A stretch of DNA of 64,000 bases, taken from positions 1 through 64,000 of the forward strand of contig DWWU01000036.1 of the NCBI GenBank assembly GCA_019119555.1. Reading direction: 5' to 3'. Shown in pieces: positions 40,804 to 48,270 of the stretch. The translations under genes were made by a program, and so were the position numbers. The DNA comes from Candidatus Fusicatenibacter intestinigallinarum (GTDB lineage: Bacteria; Bacillota; Clostridia; Lachnospirales; Lachnospiraceae). Each line of letters opens with the position of its first letter. Position 1 is the stretch's first letter. Below the pieces are notes generated by a model, which did no database searches, had not been told where the DNA came from, and worked only from the letters and a program-made list of their open reading frames with translations.

Positions 40804-41712
40804 TCAGCAGTATTTTTCCAGATATTCCTCCAGACACAGATTTTCTTCATACATGATCTTCGCCGCTTCCATTCCAACATAGCGGTAATGCCACGGCTCG
40901 TAAATGATTCCTGTCAGTTTACTTTTGTCCGACGGATATCGCAGAACAAAACCATATTTCCAGCTGTTTTCCATCAGCCATCTCTGTACCGGCGTATCCT
41001 CCTGCTCCGTCTCCAGCTCCGGATAACCGCTGTCCACAATATCCAGCGCCAGCCCCAGCTCATGCTCGCTGGTCCCCGGAACAGCCACTGTCTTTGCCGC
41101 TTCTGTAGCCGCTTCTTTTTCCGACACGCCTGCCTGCATCAGCCGGTACTCTTTATTGGCAATCAGCGCTTCCTGTTTCTCCCTGGAACGCCAGGACGAA
41201 CAGATGACAGGATCCAGCCCCTCCCCGCGGCAGTCATCCATCATCTGCTGAAGCATCGGATAACACCTTCTGTCAACCGCCTGCCCATTGTCCAGTTGTT
41301 CCAGCTCCACCTGATAATTCTCCGGAATCGCATTCCATGGATTGACAAGAATCAGGTTCCATTCTTCCGAACAGGAACGTATATGTGAAATCCCCTCGTC
41401 TCCGATTCCCCCGGCCGCTGCGTGATCCGGATCTTCGTTCTGCGGATCCGCCTGCTTTCCCACCGCCGTACCGCCGGCTGTCCCCGCAGCATTTCCGGTT
41501 TCGGCTTCCGTCTGCTCCCAGCGCTCTGTTTCGGCGCGTTGTTTCTGCATGCTCATGATCTTATCAACCCCTACAACAAAAAGCAAAACCAACAGAAAAA
41601 TTATGACAGTCAGTCTGAAATACCAGATTTCCCTTCTTCTCTTTTTTCTCAGTCTCCGCCGTAATGCCTCCTCCCTTGCACATTCTGACGGTGTCCTCTG
41701 TCCCTCGGGCAT
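40804..41712 (-). CDS. VanY-like D-alanyl-D-alanine carboxypeptidase (peptidase M15B), membrane-anchored
   Basis: About 302 residues. One span near residues 33-52 follows a basic cytoplasmic start, and then a low-complexity Glu/Ala/Gly linker. The peptidase domain has SSWRSREKQEAL, the zinc motif GTSEHELGLALDIVD and EPWHYRYVG. It trims D-Ala-D-Ala ends of peptidoglycan outside the cell. ATG 41712 has GAGG eight bases upstream; a GTG at 41721 is less well placed. A half copy of module A (ctgaactgtcac) covers the stop region. It lies downstream of a two-component gene set. Confidence 0.92.
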   Translation of the reverse strand: MPEGQRTPSECAREEALRRRLRKKRRREIWYFRLTVIIFLLVLLFVVGVDKIMSMQKQRAETERWEQTEAETGNAAGTAGGTAVGKQADPQNEDPDHAAAGGIGDEGISHIRSCSEEWNLILVNPWNAIPENYQVELEQLDNGQAVDRRCYPMLQQMMDDCRGEGLDPVICSSWRSREKQEALIANKEYRLMQAGVSEKEAATEAAKTVAVPGTSEHELGLALDIVDSGYPELETEQEDTPVQRWLMENSWKYGFVLRYPSDKSKLTGIIYEPWHYRYVGMEAAKIMYEENLCLEEYLEKYC

Positions 41713-41810
41713 AACCTTCACCTCTTATTTTCTGTAAATTCATCTCCGTTCCCGGCCTGACGGAACGGTAACCCGACGCCCGTCTTTTCCACGGAACTGA
41801 GATGTTATCC

Positions 41811-41840
41811 GGTAACCGTTCAGAGAACTGAACAATTACA
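41811..41840. repeat. Interspersed palindrome, module A copy
   Basis: Left side GTAACCGTTCAG, centre aga, right side CTGAACAATTAC. It lies between the VanY-like gene and the exported protein gene. Confidence 0.7.
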
Positions 41841-41934
41841 CTATTTACGTTATGCCCATATTTTAGCAAATTCTTTCTTACAAACAGCATTTTTCCGGCA
41901 TACAAACGCCATCATAACAATTAAGTTTTGCTGA

Positions 41935-42822
41935 TTAATATGCCTGATTGACGCTGTACCAGGTTCCGTCCAGCATCGTCTGCAGAGTAATGGTTATCCC
42001 CTTCCCCTGACTGTCCTCAAAATACATTCGTCCGATCAGCCGGGTGTTATAAGAATCCTCAACAGCCGTTTCATACTCCGTGTCCGTCAGTTTCAGTTCA
42101 TAGTACTCTTCACAGAAGCTTCCCGCCTTCCGCATCATCTCATCCAGAAAATCTCTGCCTGTCTGATACAGAACCTCCTCATCGAAAAAAAAGCGCTCGA
42201 TTCGCTGCTCTTCCATCTCCTCCGTCATTCCTTTCTGCCAGGAGAAGCCTACAACTTTCCCGCTTCTGTCATCGATGATCATGTTCAGAATGTCTTCCTG
42301 CGCGTTGGAAAGCTGGCATTCCCACAGGATGGCCGCCGTGCTCCCTTTCGCTGCCTGGTCCAGGGAATCGGAAAAATTTTCCGTCCACACATCTGTCTGT
42401 CCGTCTTCCCATTCCCCGCTTACGGATCTGTTTTCGGGTTCCAGGCCATATGCTTCATCGTATCCGGCAGATTCGGAAATCGCAAGGATCGGATACTCGT
42501 CATGGTAGGAAAACGAGCGCATTTCCACAAGTTCGACGTCTGAAAGGCTCTCCAGCGCTTTCTGCTCCAGATCTTTCATGTCGGACTTTTCTCTGACCAC
42601 GCCGTATCCCAGTTCAAAACCGTAGTATCCGCGGCTCACCAGCTGGAGAATATCAGGCATTTCCTCCATGGATTCCACCTGAATGCTCTCCGTCTCAAAC
42701 TCCGCAGTCTCTGTCTTCAGCCTCCGGTCCATCACCTCCGTCACCGCCTCCGGAGCCAGAAAACCGACCGCCAGAATCCCCGCCGTCATCACTGTGGCGG
42801 CAATCAGTCTCCCTGCTTTCAT
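41935..42822 (-). CDS. Exported or membrane-anchored protein of unknown function, linked to a two-component system
   Basis: The 295-residue protein has an N-terminal hydrophobic segment (LIAATVMTAGILAVGFLAPEAV) without a lipobox Cys, so it is probably membrane-anchored with the rest outside. The body is acidic with alternating helix and strand; IDDRSGKVVGFSWQ resembles substrate-blocking YycH- or PepSY-like modules only vaguely. Its start overlaps the sensor kinase stop as ATGA, so it is made with the kinase. A role as co-sensor or regulator of the kinase is inference from this coupling. I do not recognise the family. Confidence 0.75.
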   Translation of the reverse strand: MKAGRLIAATVMTAGILAVGFLAPEAVTEVMDRRLKTETAEFETESIQVESMEEMPDILQLVSRGYYGFELGYGVVREKSDMKDLEQKALESLSDVELVEMRSFSYHDEYPILAISESAGYDEAYGLEPENRSVSGEWEDGQTDVWTENFSDSLDQAAKGSTAAILWECQLSNAQEDILNMIIDDRSGKVVGFSWQKGMTEEMEEQRIERFFFDEEVLYQTGRDFLDEMMRKAGSFCEEYYELKLTDTEYETAVEDSYNTRLIGRMYFEDSQGKGITITLQTMLDGTWYSVNQAY

Positions 42823-44219
42823 AGGCGTCCTCCCTTCAGCTCTGCGGTCACTTTCGTTCCCCTGCCTTCCCGGCTCTCAAAATGCAGAGAGCCTTTGTGG
42901 AGTTCCGCAATCTTTGCGCAGAGGGTCAGGCCGAGCCCAGCTCCTCCCTGGCGCCGTGATCTTGATTTATCCACCCGGTAAAAAGCTTCCGTCAGACGCG
43001 CCAGCGATTCTTCCGGAATCCCCGGCCCGTCATCCTGCACCGTCAGTCTGCAGCCTTCTCCCGTCAGCTCCAGAGATACCAGAATCGTCCCGCCGCCGGT
43101 CAGCGCTTTCCTCGCATTGTCCAGAAGATTTACCAGCAGAGAACGGAACAGATCCGGCTCCAGCAGACATTTCCCCTCTTCACAGCGGCAGGACAGAGCA
43201 ATTCCCTGTGCCTGGTACCCCGGTTCCAGATGTTCCGTCACATCACAGACGATCCGTCCGGGGCTGTGTCCTGACAGGGCAAGTTCCTCCTGCCCGGCCA
43301 CATAGATGTCGAGCAGTTTCAGAGACAGCCGCTCCAGCCGTTTCCCCTCCGAAAAAATATAATTGGCCGCATCTCTCCGCTCTTCCTCCGTCAGATCCTG
43401 GCTGCGCAGAAGATCTGCATATCCGAGTACCGCCGTCATCGGCGTCTTCAGTTCATGGGTAAAGTTGCTGACAAACCGTTCCTGCCGTTCCACCGACTCC
43501 TTCAGCTCCAGAATATTCTGCTCCACCTGTCCGGCCATCCGGTCGAAATCCTCCGACAGCCTGCCGATCTCATCACCGGAACGGATATTGGAGCGAAAGC
43601 TGAAATTTCCCTGGGCGATCTCCCTGGCTCCCCGGGAAAGTCTCGACAGCGATCTGGTCAGAAACAGCGCCATCGTGTACGCCAGCACTGCGCACAGAGC
43701 CGTCATTCCCAGAAAAATCCTCCGGTAAGCCGCCTGCTGCTGTTCTCTGGTCTGATAGAGCATGGAGATATTGTGAGCCATATCCAGATACAGCGTCCTG
43801 TCCCCTGCCAGAAATGCGCCGGAGAGCTGAAGATACTGGCAGCCTTCCCCGTCCTCGAAGCAGGTGATCACACAATGCTGTGTATCCACCTTATTTCCGG
43901 AGTCAGTAAAATATGCCGCCGCATCTCCGCTGCTGTACAGTTCCTCTTCCTCGGAATACAGAGTGATCGCCTCCCAGGAATTCCCCTGCCCGGAAAGCCG
44001 GCGAAAAAGATTCTGTATCTCCTCCATGCTGGACCAGGTCTCCAGTTCCCCGGTCATCTGCAGGGTATACATCAGCATCTGGTAAGAATTCCGGGCCGAT
44101 TCCCGCTCTCTCTCCAGACCATTCTGGAAAGAAATCGCAATCAGTGCGCTGCTGCCGATCCCGAACAGCACAGCCATCAGACACAGCATACAGAACGTGA
44201 TTTTCAGTCGAAACTTCAT
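42819..44219 (-). CDS. Sensor histidine kinase
   Basis: The 466-residue protein has one span at about 7-30, an extracytoplasmic region to about 150, a second span, then HAMP (SRGAREIAQGNFSFRSN), HisKA with FTHELKTPMTAVLGY (phospho-His), and HATPase_c with LLVNLLDNARKA, DDGPGIPEE and GAGLGLTLC. It overlaps the response regulator stop and the exported protein start, so the three genes form one unit. The signal is unknown; the neighbouring VanY-like peptidase suggests cell-wall control (inference). Confidence 0.94.
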   Translation of the reverse strand: MKFRLKITFCMLCLMAVLFGIGSSALIAISFQNGLERERESARNSYQMLMYTLQMTGELETWSSMEEIQNLFRRLSGQGNSWEAITLYSEEEELYSSGDAAAYFTDSGNKVDTQHCVITCFEDGEGCQYLQLSGAFLAGDRTLYLDMAHNISMLYQTREQQQAAYRRIFLGMTALCAVLAYTMALFLTRSLSRLSRGAREIAQGNFSFRSNIRSGDEIGRLSEDFDRMAGQVEQNILELKESVERQERFVSNFTHELKTPMTAVLGYADLLRSQDLTEEERRDAANYIFSEGKRLERLSLKLLDIYVAGQEELALSGHSPGRIVCDVTEHLEPGYQAQGIALSCRCEEGKCLLEPDLFRSLLVNLLDNARKALTGGGTILVSLELTGEGCRLTVQDDGPGIPEESLARLTEAFYRVDKSRSRRQGGAGLGLTLCAKIAELHKGSLHFESREGRGTKVTAELKGGRL

Positions 44220-44875
44220 TCATGAACCTCCAGGCGGTATCCCACCTTGTTGACAGCCTGCAGTTCTCTGGTCCAGCCTGTCTTCTTTCTCAGTCTCTGA
44301 ACATGCAGATCCACCGTTTTGCTTCCATACTCAAACTCACCGCCCCACACTCTCTCATAGATCGTCTCCCGATAGAGCGCCGTGTTGGGATTCCGCACAA
44401 ACAGCAGAAGCAGCTCATACTCTTTTCTCGTAAGCGGGATGTCCTGTCCGTCCCTCCGCACCCGCATGGAGCGGGGATCGATACGGAGTCCGCAGACTTC
44501 CAGAACTTCTTCCGTCTTTTTGTACCGCCTGAGAACCACGTCCACCCGGGCCAGCAGTTCAATGACCTCGAATGGCTTCACAATATAGTCCTCCGCTCCC
44601 ATCCGCAGACCACGCACCCTGTCGCTGACCGAATTCTTTGCCGTGATAAAAATCACCGGAATTTCCAGCGGCCGGATATAATCCATCAGTTCAAACCCGT
44701 CGATTTTCGGCAGCATCACATCCAGAAGAATCAGATCATACTTTCCGCCGCCGATCTTTTCCAGCGCCTCCTCTCCATCCCAGGCACAGTCACAGAAATA
44801 TCCCGCCTTTCTCAGACTCAGGCTCATCAGATTCGAGATAGGCGCCTCATCCTCCACTATCAGTATCCTGATCAC
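44216..44875 (-). CDS. OmpR/PhoB-family response regulator
   Basis: The 219-residue protein has a receiver domain (VEDEAPISN acids, phospho-Asp in LILLDVMLPKIDG, Thr in FITAKN, Lys in IVKPF) and a winged-helix output domain (LTRKEYELLLLFVRNPN, SKTVDLHVQRLRKKTG, VNKVGYRLEV). The start codon is GTG with GGGGAG upstream. It is the first gene of the regulator-kinase-exported protein unit. Confidence 0.95.
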   Translation of the reverse strand: MIRILIVEDEAPISNLMSLSLRKAGYFCDCAWDGEEALEKIGGGKYDLILLDVMLPKIDGFELMDYIRPLEIPVIFITAKNSVSDRVRGLRMGAEDYIVKPFEVIELLARVDVVLRRYKKTEEVLEVCGLRIDPRSMRVRRDGQDIPLTRKEYELLLLFVRNPNTALYRETIYERVWGGEFEYGSKTVDLHVQRLRKKTGWTRELQAVNKVGYRLEVHE

Positions 44876-45019
44876 TCAAAACTCCCCTTTCTGTCTTCAC
44901 TCACGGCAGTTTCCTCTGCAGATCCCTGCAGACGGTTTCCGCTTTCTCAACGGACATGTCTATTTTACATCCTTCCGGCATCAAAACGGCATCAGACAGA
45001 GACGTATCCGCGTCTCACG

Positions 45020-45943
45020 TTACAGATAATACAGGGCGACAAACAAAGGCATCGTTACAATGCAGACCAGCGTCGTGAGAATGTTGATGGAACCCGCATA
45101 CTCCGCATCGCTGTGAAACAGCTGAGCGAACTGGGTGATTGTGGAGGCAGCAGGAGTCATTGTCGCCAGCAGTGTGATCAGCAGCACCTGCTCGCCGTTG
45201 GGAACCAGATCCGCCGCATGGCTCAGTCTGATCAGCAGCAGTGCTACCGCCGGACAGAAAATCATCCGCAGAAAGACAACCAGCCAGATCTTTTTATGGG
45301 CAAACAGTCTGCGAAACGGCATCCCGGCCACCAGCATTCCGGTGATCATCATAGACACCGGGCCCACCATATCCCCCACGGACGAAACCCCACCGTCCAG
45401 GATTCCCGGAAGCCGCACGCCGGAAAACATCAGAAAAAAACCTATATATACAGCAATCATACTCGGATTCAGAAGAATCTTTGCAGGCTGTATTTTTTCA
45501 TTTCCCGTAAACAGCAGTTTGCCGTGGGTCCAGATAAACACAAGCTGAACCACAAGAAATGCGCTGGAATACACCACCCATTCCGGGCCGAGAACACCTG
45601 TGACGATGGGGATGATGAGATTTCCCGCGTTGGAATATACCACTGATCCCAGCTCCACATCCGTCATACGGAATGTTTTTCGAAGCACTCTGCAAAGTAT
45701 CATCAGAAAGACATGAAACACCAGCGCCGCTCCAAAGGCAAGCAGCAGACCGGCCTGAACCTTCTTCTCAAAATCCACCTGAAACGCCCCGATAATTACA
45801 CAGGGGATAATCAGATACAGACAGATTTTTGACAGAACCACACTGTCTCCGGAACGCAGAACCCCGGCCCGGACAATGGCAAAGCCAAGAAACATCATCA
45901 GAAACAGTTCCGCAATCTTCTGTATCAGCAGAATACTGATCAT
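45020..45943 (-). CDS. AEC-family transporter (auxin efflux carrier/malate permease superfamily)
   Basis: About 307 residues with ten spans in two halves of five, typical of the AEC family: NLIIPIVTGVLGPEWVVYSS in the first half and LLATMTPAASTITQFAQLF with the conserved polar helix in the second. ATG 45943 overlaps the stop of the upstream flavoprotein gene as ATGA; longer in-frame starts lie inside that gene. Substrates in this family are usually small organic anions. A weak GAGACG/CGTCTC hairpin lies near its end. Confidence 0.9.
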   Translation of the reverse strand: MISILLIQKIAELFLMMFLGFAIVRAGVLRSGDSVVLSKICLYLIIPCVIIGAFQVDFEKKVQAGLLLAFGAALVFHVFLMILCRVLRKTFRMTDVELGSVVYSNAGNLIIPIVTGVLGPEWVVYSSAFLVVQLVFIWTHGKLLFTGNEKIQPAKILLNPSMIAVYIGFFLMFSGVRLPGILDGGVSSVGDMVGPVSMMITGMLVAGMPFRRLFAHKKIWLVVFLRMIFCPAVALLLIRLSHAADLVPNGEQVLLITLLATMTPAASTITQFAQLFHSDAEYAGSINILTTLVCIVTMPLFVALYYL

Positions 45944-46443
45944 TTCCCCGCTCCCCTTCTTTCCCGAACCAGCTCCACTGCCTCTTTTCCGGACAGATGG
46001 CTGACTGTCATCTCCAGCATACACAGCGGCGCCCATTCCCGCTCAATCGCCTTCCGGCGGTTTTCCCCGGAGTCCTTCGGCGCATACTTCAGCGCCAGTT
46101 TTTCAATGGCCGCCCGCTTTTCTGACTCCTCTTCCATGATCCGCACAGTCCCGAACACGATAACGCTCCGGAAATATGTGGTATACTCCTCCGGAACAAT
46201 CTGATCCTGGTCAATCACGCAGAAGGACGCCTTCGGATCCCTGCGGATCGCATCCAGTTTATGGCCGGATTTTGCACAGTGAAAATATAACCGGTCTCCA
46301 TCGTATACATAGCTGAGCGGAACCGCGTAGGGATATTCCTCGTCTCCCTGCAGTGCCAGAACGCCTGACGTTCCCCGGTTCAGCACTTCGGCGCACGCCT
46401 CCGGAGACAGAGCCTGTTTTTTTCTTCTCATTTCACGAAACAT
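45940..46443 (-). CDS. Pyridoxamine 5'-phosphate oxidase-family flavoprotein (NimA-like)
   Basis: About 167 residues: RRKKQALSPEACAEVLNRGTSGVLALQGDEEYPYAVPLSYVYDGDRLYFHCAKSGHKLD. This is the split-barrel FMN-binding fold of the family that includes 5-nitroimidazole reductases. ATG 46443 has AGGAGG seven bases upstream; the long upstream extension of the frame crosses the promoter and is not real. It is coupled to the AEC transporter. Cofactor and substrate are inferred from the family. Confidence 0.9.
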   Translation of the reverse strand: MFREMRRKKQALSPEACAEVLNRGTSGVLALQGDEEYPYAVPLSYVYDGDRLYFHCAKSGHKLDAIRRDPKASFCVIDQDQIVPEEYTTYFRSVIVFGTVRIMEEESEKRAAIEKLALKYAPKDSGENRRKAIEREWAPLCMLEMTVSHLSGKEAVELVRERRGAGK

Positions 46444-46566
46444 AATTTTTCCTCCTGAAAACTTTTTCTTCTGCAGGGGACGTCCGAAGGACATTTCCAC
46501 AGAAAAAAATACGCCCTGTCCCATCCCTGCAAAAGCCTGTCGGAATGGGGCAAGGCGATTACCTGC

Positions 46567-46576
46567 AGTAATTACT
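46567..46576. promoter_or_regulatory. Perfect 10-bp palindrome at the flavoprotein gene transcription start
   Basis: AGTAATTACT lies directly downstream of the -10, a typical repressor position. Confidence 0.4.
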
Positions 46577-46579
46577 AAA

Positions 46580-46608
46580 AATATAACAACTGCGGCCTGT
46601 AAAGTCAA
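46580..46608 (-). promoter_or_regulatory. Sigma-A promoter of the flavoprotein-AEC operon
   Basis: Minus strand: -35 TTGACT (46603-46608), 17-base spacer, -10 TATATT (46580-46585). Confidence 0.78.
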
Positions 46609-46674
46609 TATTATGTCCGTTTCTGTCACGGCATCCGACGGAACCGGAGCCTGTGGCTTACTGTATTCCAGTTT

Positions 46675-46691
46675 CCGGTTGTTACAACCGG
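46675..46691. repeat. CCGGTTG/CAACCGG palindrome
   Basis: 7-bp arms around TTA. It lies upstream of the merR remnant, between two divergent promoters, and may be an old regulator site. Confidence 0.4.
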
Positions 46692-46748
46692 TCAAGAAGT
46701 TTTTTGAAAAAAACTATAAACTTTGTTACTAAACTTTTGGAGGAATTT

Positions 46749-47001
46749 ATGATGTATACAATGATGCAGGTATACAAAGAAGCAGATCTGACCTATCAGA
46801 CACTGAAATTCTACTGTAACGAAGGCCTGATTCCCAATGTTCAGCGTGAAAATGCTCATCCTGAAGCAGGAGGCTCTGCGCGCCTCCGTCCGAGACCTGG
46901 AGGACAGCATCGCTTATATCGACTGGAAACAGAACTTTTACGATGAAGTGCTGTCCGGAAAGCGCCCATACGTCAGCAATCTGATTCCCGTCGAAGAGTA
47001 A
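46749..47001 (+). pseudogene. MerR-family regulator, internally deleted and frameshifted
   Basis: A GGAGG site and ATG 46749 start a normal MerR HTH (MMQVYKEADLTYQTLKFYCNEGLIPNV). After about 35 codons the frame breaks. From 46852, one frame over, the typical C-terminus continues (ALRASVRDLEDSIAYIDWKQ, then LSGKRPYVSNLIPVEE) to TAA 46999. About 45-60 codons of the middle, including the second helix pair, appear to be missing. The ends are well preserved, so the loss looks recent. It reads away from the flavoprotein operon, which it may once have controlled. Confidence 0.85.
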
Positions 47002-47005
47002 ACCC

Positions 47006-47088
47006 ATGACAGGCACCCTGTCATCCAGTACATCAGAAAGGGTCTGTGAAAAAACATGCCTTCGTTTTTTCACAGACCCTTTCTGATG
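47006..47088. terminator. Two hairpins forming a bidirectional terminator
   Basis: ATGACAGG/CCTGTCAT (47006-47024) is followed by a perfect 25-bp inverted repeat (47031-47055 and 47064-47088) with an 8-base loop. The arms include AAAAAA/TTTTTT runs. It lies between the convergent merR remnant and EamA gene. Confidence 0.85.
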
Positions 47089-47089
47089 G

Positions 47090-47127
47090 ATAAATACCCA
47101 GCCATTTGACTTGTCTATTTTCTGATG
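47090..47127. repeat. 38-bp dispersed repeat, copy 2
   Basis: Near-identical to the reverse complement of 39856-39893. It lies two bases beyond the EamA stop codon. Confidence 0.75.
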
Positions 47128-47129
47128 TA

Positions 47130-47996
47130 TTAGAGAATTGCCATAGCCACTGTGCCTGCCGTCAGAAACGCCAGACCGGCCAGCGCTTTTCTGCTCAGCT
47201 TTTCGCCGAACACAAAATAGGAAAATACAACCGTGACCAGAACGCTCAGCTTGTCCACAGGCGCCACCACACTGGCCGGTCCCTCCTGAAGTGCCCGGTA
47301 ATAGCAGAGCCAGGACGCACCGGTTGCAATTCCGGAAAGGCAGATAAACATCAGCTCCTTCCGCTCAATCTTCCGCACTTCCTTCTGTTTTCCCGTCACA
47401 AACACCATGATCCACGCCATGACGAGCACTACACAGGTCCGAATCGCTGTGCCGAGGTTGGATTCCACTCCGGAAATCCCGATTTTCCCAAGAATCGCCG
47501 TCAGACTCGCAAAAAAGGCAGATCCGACAGCATACAGCATCCATCCGCCCTTTCCGGCACTTTTTGTGTCCTGCACATCCTTCTTCTCGATCATCAGCAG
47601 GATGCCAACGGCAATCGCCAACACCGCCGCAGCCTTCGGAACGCTGACGCCCTCCTGGAGAAAAATCAGCGCCAGCAGAATCGTCAGCACCGTGCTGGAT
47701 TTGTCAATCGGGACAACCTTGTTGATATCCCCAAGCTGCAGCGCCCGGAAATAGCACAGCCAGGACGCGCCGGTTGCCGCGCCGGAGAGAATCAGAAACA
47801 CCAGCGTCCGTCCGCTGATCAAGGAAATCTGGTTCGCCGATCCGACGAGCCCGACGATCAGCCAGGAGAAAACCAGGATCACGACCGTCCGCACGGCCGT
47901 CGCCACCGTGGAATCCGTTTTCCGAATCCCACATTTTGCAAGTATCGACGTAAGGCCTGCAAAAAAAGCAGACCCGACAGCATAGATAAGCCACAT
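47130..47996 (-). CDS. EamA/DMT-family transporter
   Basis: About 289 residues with ten spans arranged as two similar halves; each half starts with YAVGSAFFAxLTxILxKxGI and carries GAATGASWLCYFRALQLGD or GIATGASWLCYYRALQEG. This is the EamA duplication. ATG 47996 has AAGGA six bases upstream. The in-frame extension to 48281 would run through a palindrome cluster and is not supported. Two GACGCA/TGCGTC inverted repeats lie upstream, shared with the ABC exporter leader at 32.4 kb. Substrate unknown. Confidence 0.92.
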   Translation of the reverse strand: MWLIYAVGSAFFAGLTSILAKCGIRKTDSTVATAVRTVVILVFSWLIVGLVGSANQISLISGRTLVFLILSGAATGASWLCYFRALQLGDINKVVPIDKSSTVLTILLALIFLQEGVSVPKAAAVLAIAVGILLMIEKKDVQDTKSAGKGGWMLYAVGSAFFASLTAILGKIGISGVESNLGTAIRTCVVLVMAWIMVFVTGKQKEVRKIERKELMFICLSGIATGASWLCYYRALQEGPASVVAPVDKLSVLVTVVFSYFVFGEKLSRKALAGLAFLTAGTVAMAIL

Positions 47997-48108
47997 CACG
48001 ATTCCTTCTTTCCATTTGAAATTATTCCCCGCCGATTTCCAGCAGCCAGTATCCCGTTCCTTTTGAACGAAATATTCGTCTTTTTCAGAGACATTTTTAC
48101 CTCTTTCC

Positions 48109-48125
48109 GACGCATTTACTGCGTC
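48109..48125. promoter_or_regulatory. GACGCA inverted repeat upstream of the EamA gene, site 1
   Basis: GACGCA-tttac-TGCGTC. Its centre lies 27 bases from site 2, close to helical phasing of two and a half turns. Confidence 0.55.
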
Positions 48126-48135
48126 AATAATGATA

Positions 48136-48152
48136 GACGCACCTGCTGCGTC
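48136..48152. promoter_or_regulatory. GACGCA inverted repeat upstream of the EamA gene, site 2
   Basis: GACGCA-cctgc-TGCGTC. With flanks, its reverse complement shares a 20-base stretch with the ABC exporter leader at 32371-32390. Confidence 0.6.
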
Positions 48153-48173
48153 ATCTGACAGCATCTTCGGTGA

Positions 48174-48207
48174 GAAGGAACCGTTCAGCCAGCTGAGCGG
48201 TTCCTTC
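48174..48207. repeat. Interspersed palindrome, module A copy
   Basis: Arms GAAGGAACCG/CGGTTCCTTC and TCAGC/GCTGA. The outer arm differs from other copies (GGAAC for GTAAC) and the partner arm has changed to match. Confidence 0.75.
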
Positions 48208-48208
48208 C

Positions 48209-48260
48209 TCCGGCCATTGAAAATCGCTTCGCGATGGACCGGACGCCTACAGGCACTATA
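48209..48260. repeat. Interspersed hairpin, module B copy
   Basis: Stem TCCGG/CCGGA, core with ATCGC-ttc-GCGAT, tail acgcctacaggcactata. Directly follows the module-A copy, the same order as at 15.2 kb. Confidence 0.75.
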
Positions 48261-48270
48261 CTTTCCTCTA

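Noticed and set aside
44222-45646. Plus-strand frame of 474 codons across the regulator and AEC genes
   Set aside because: Antisense to conserved genes on the other strand, with no initiation signal.
46444-46695. N-terminal extension of the flavoprotein up to 46695
   Set aside because: It would cover the -35/-10 promoter and a perfect palindrome; ATG 46443 has AGGAGG and fits the family length.
48000-48160. A guanidine (mini-ykkC) riboswitch upstream of the EamA gene
   Set aside because: Two tandem hairpins are present, but the loops read GCAGG and GTAAA on the coding strand, not the required ACGR.
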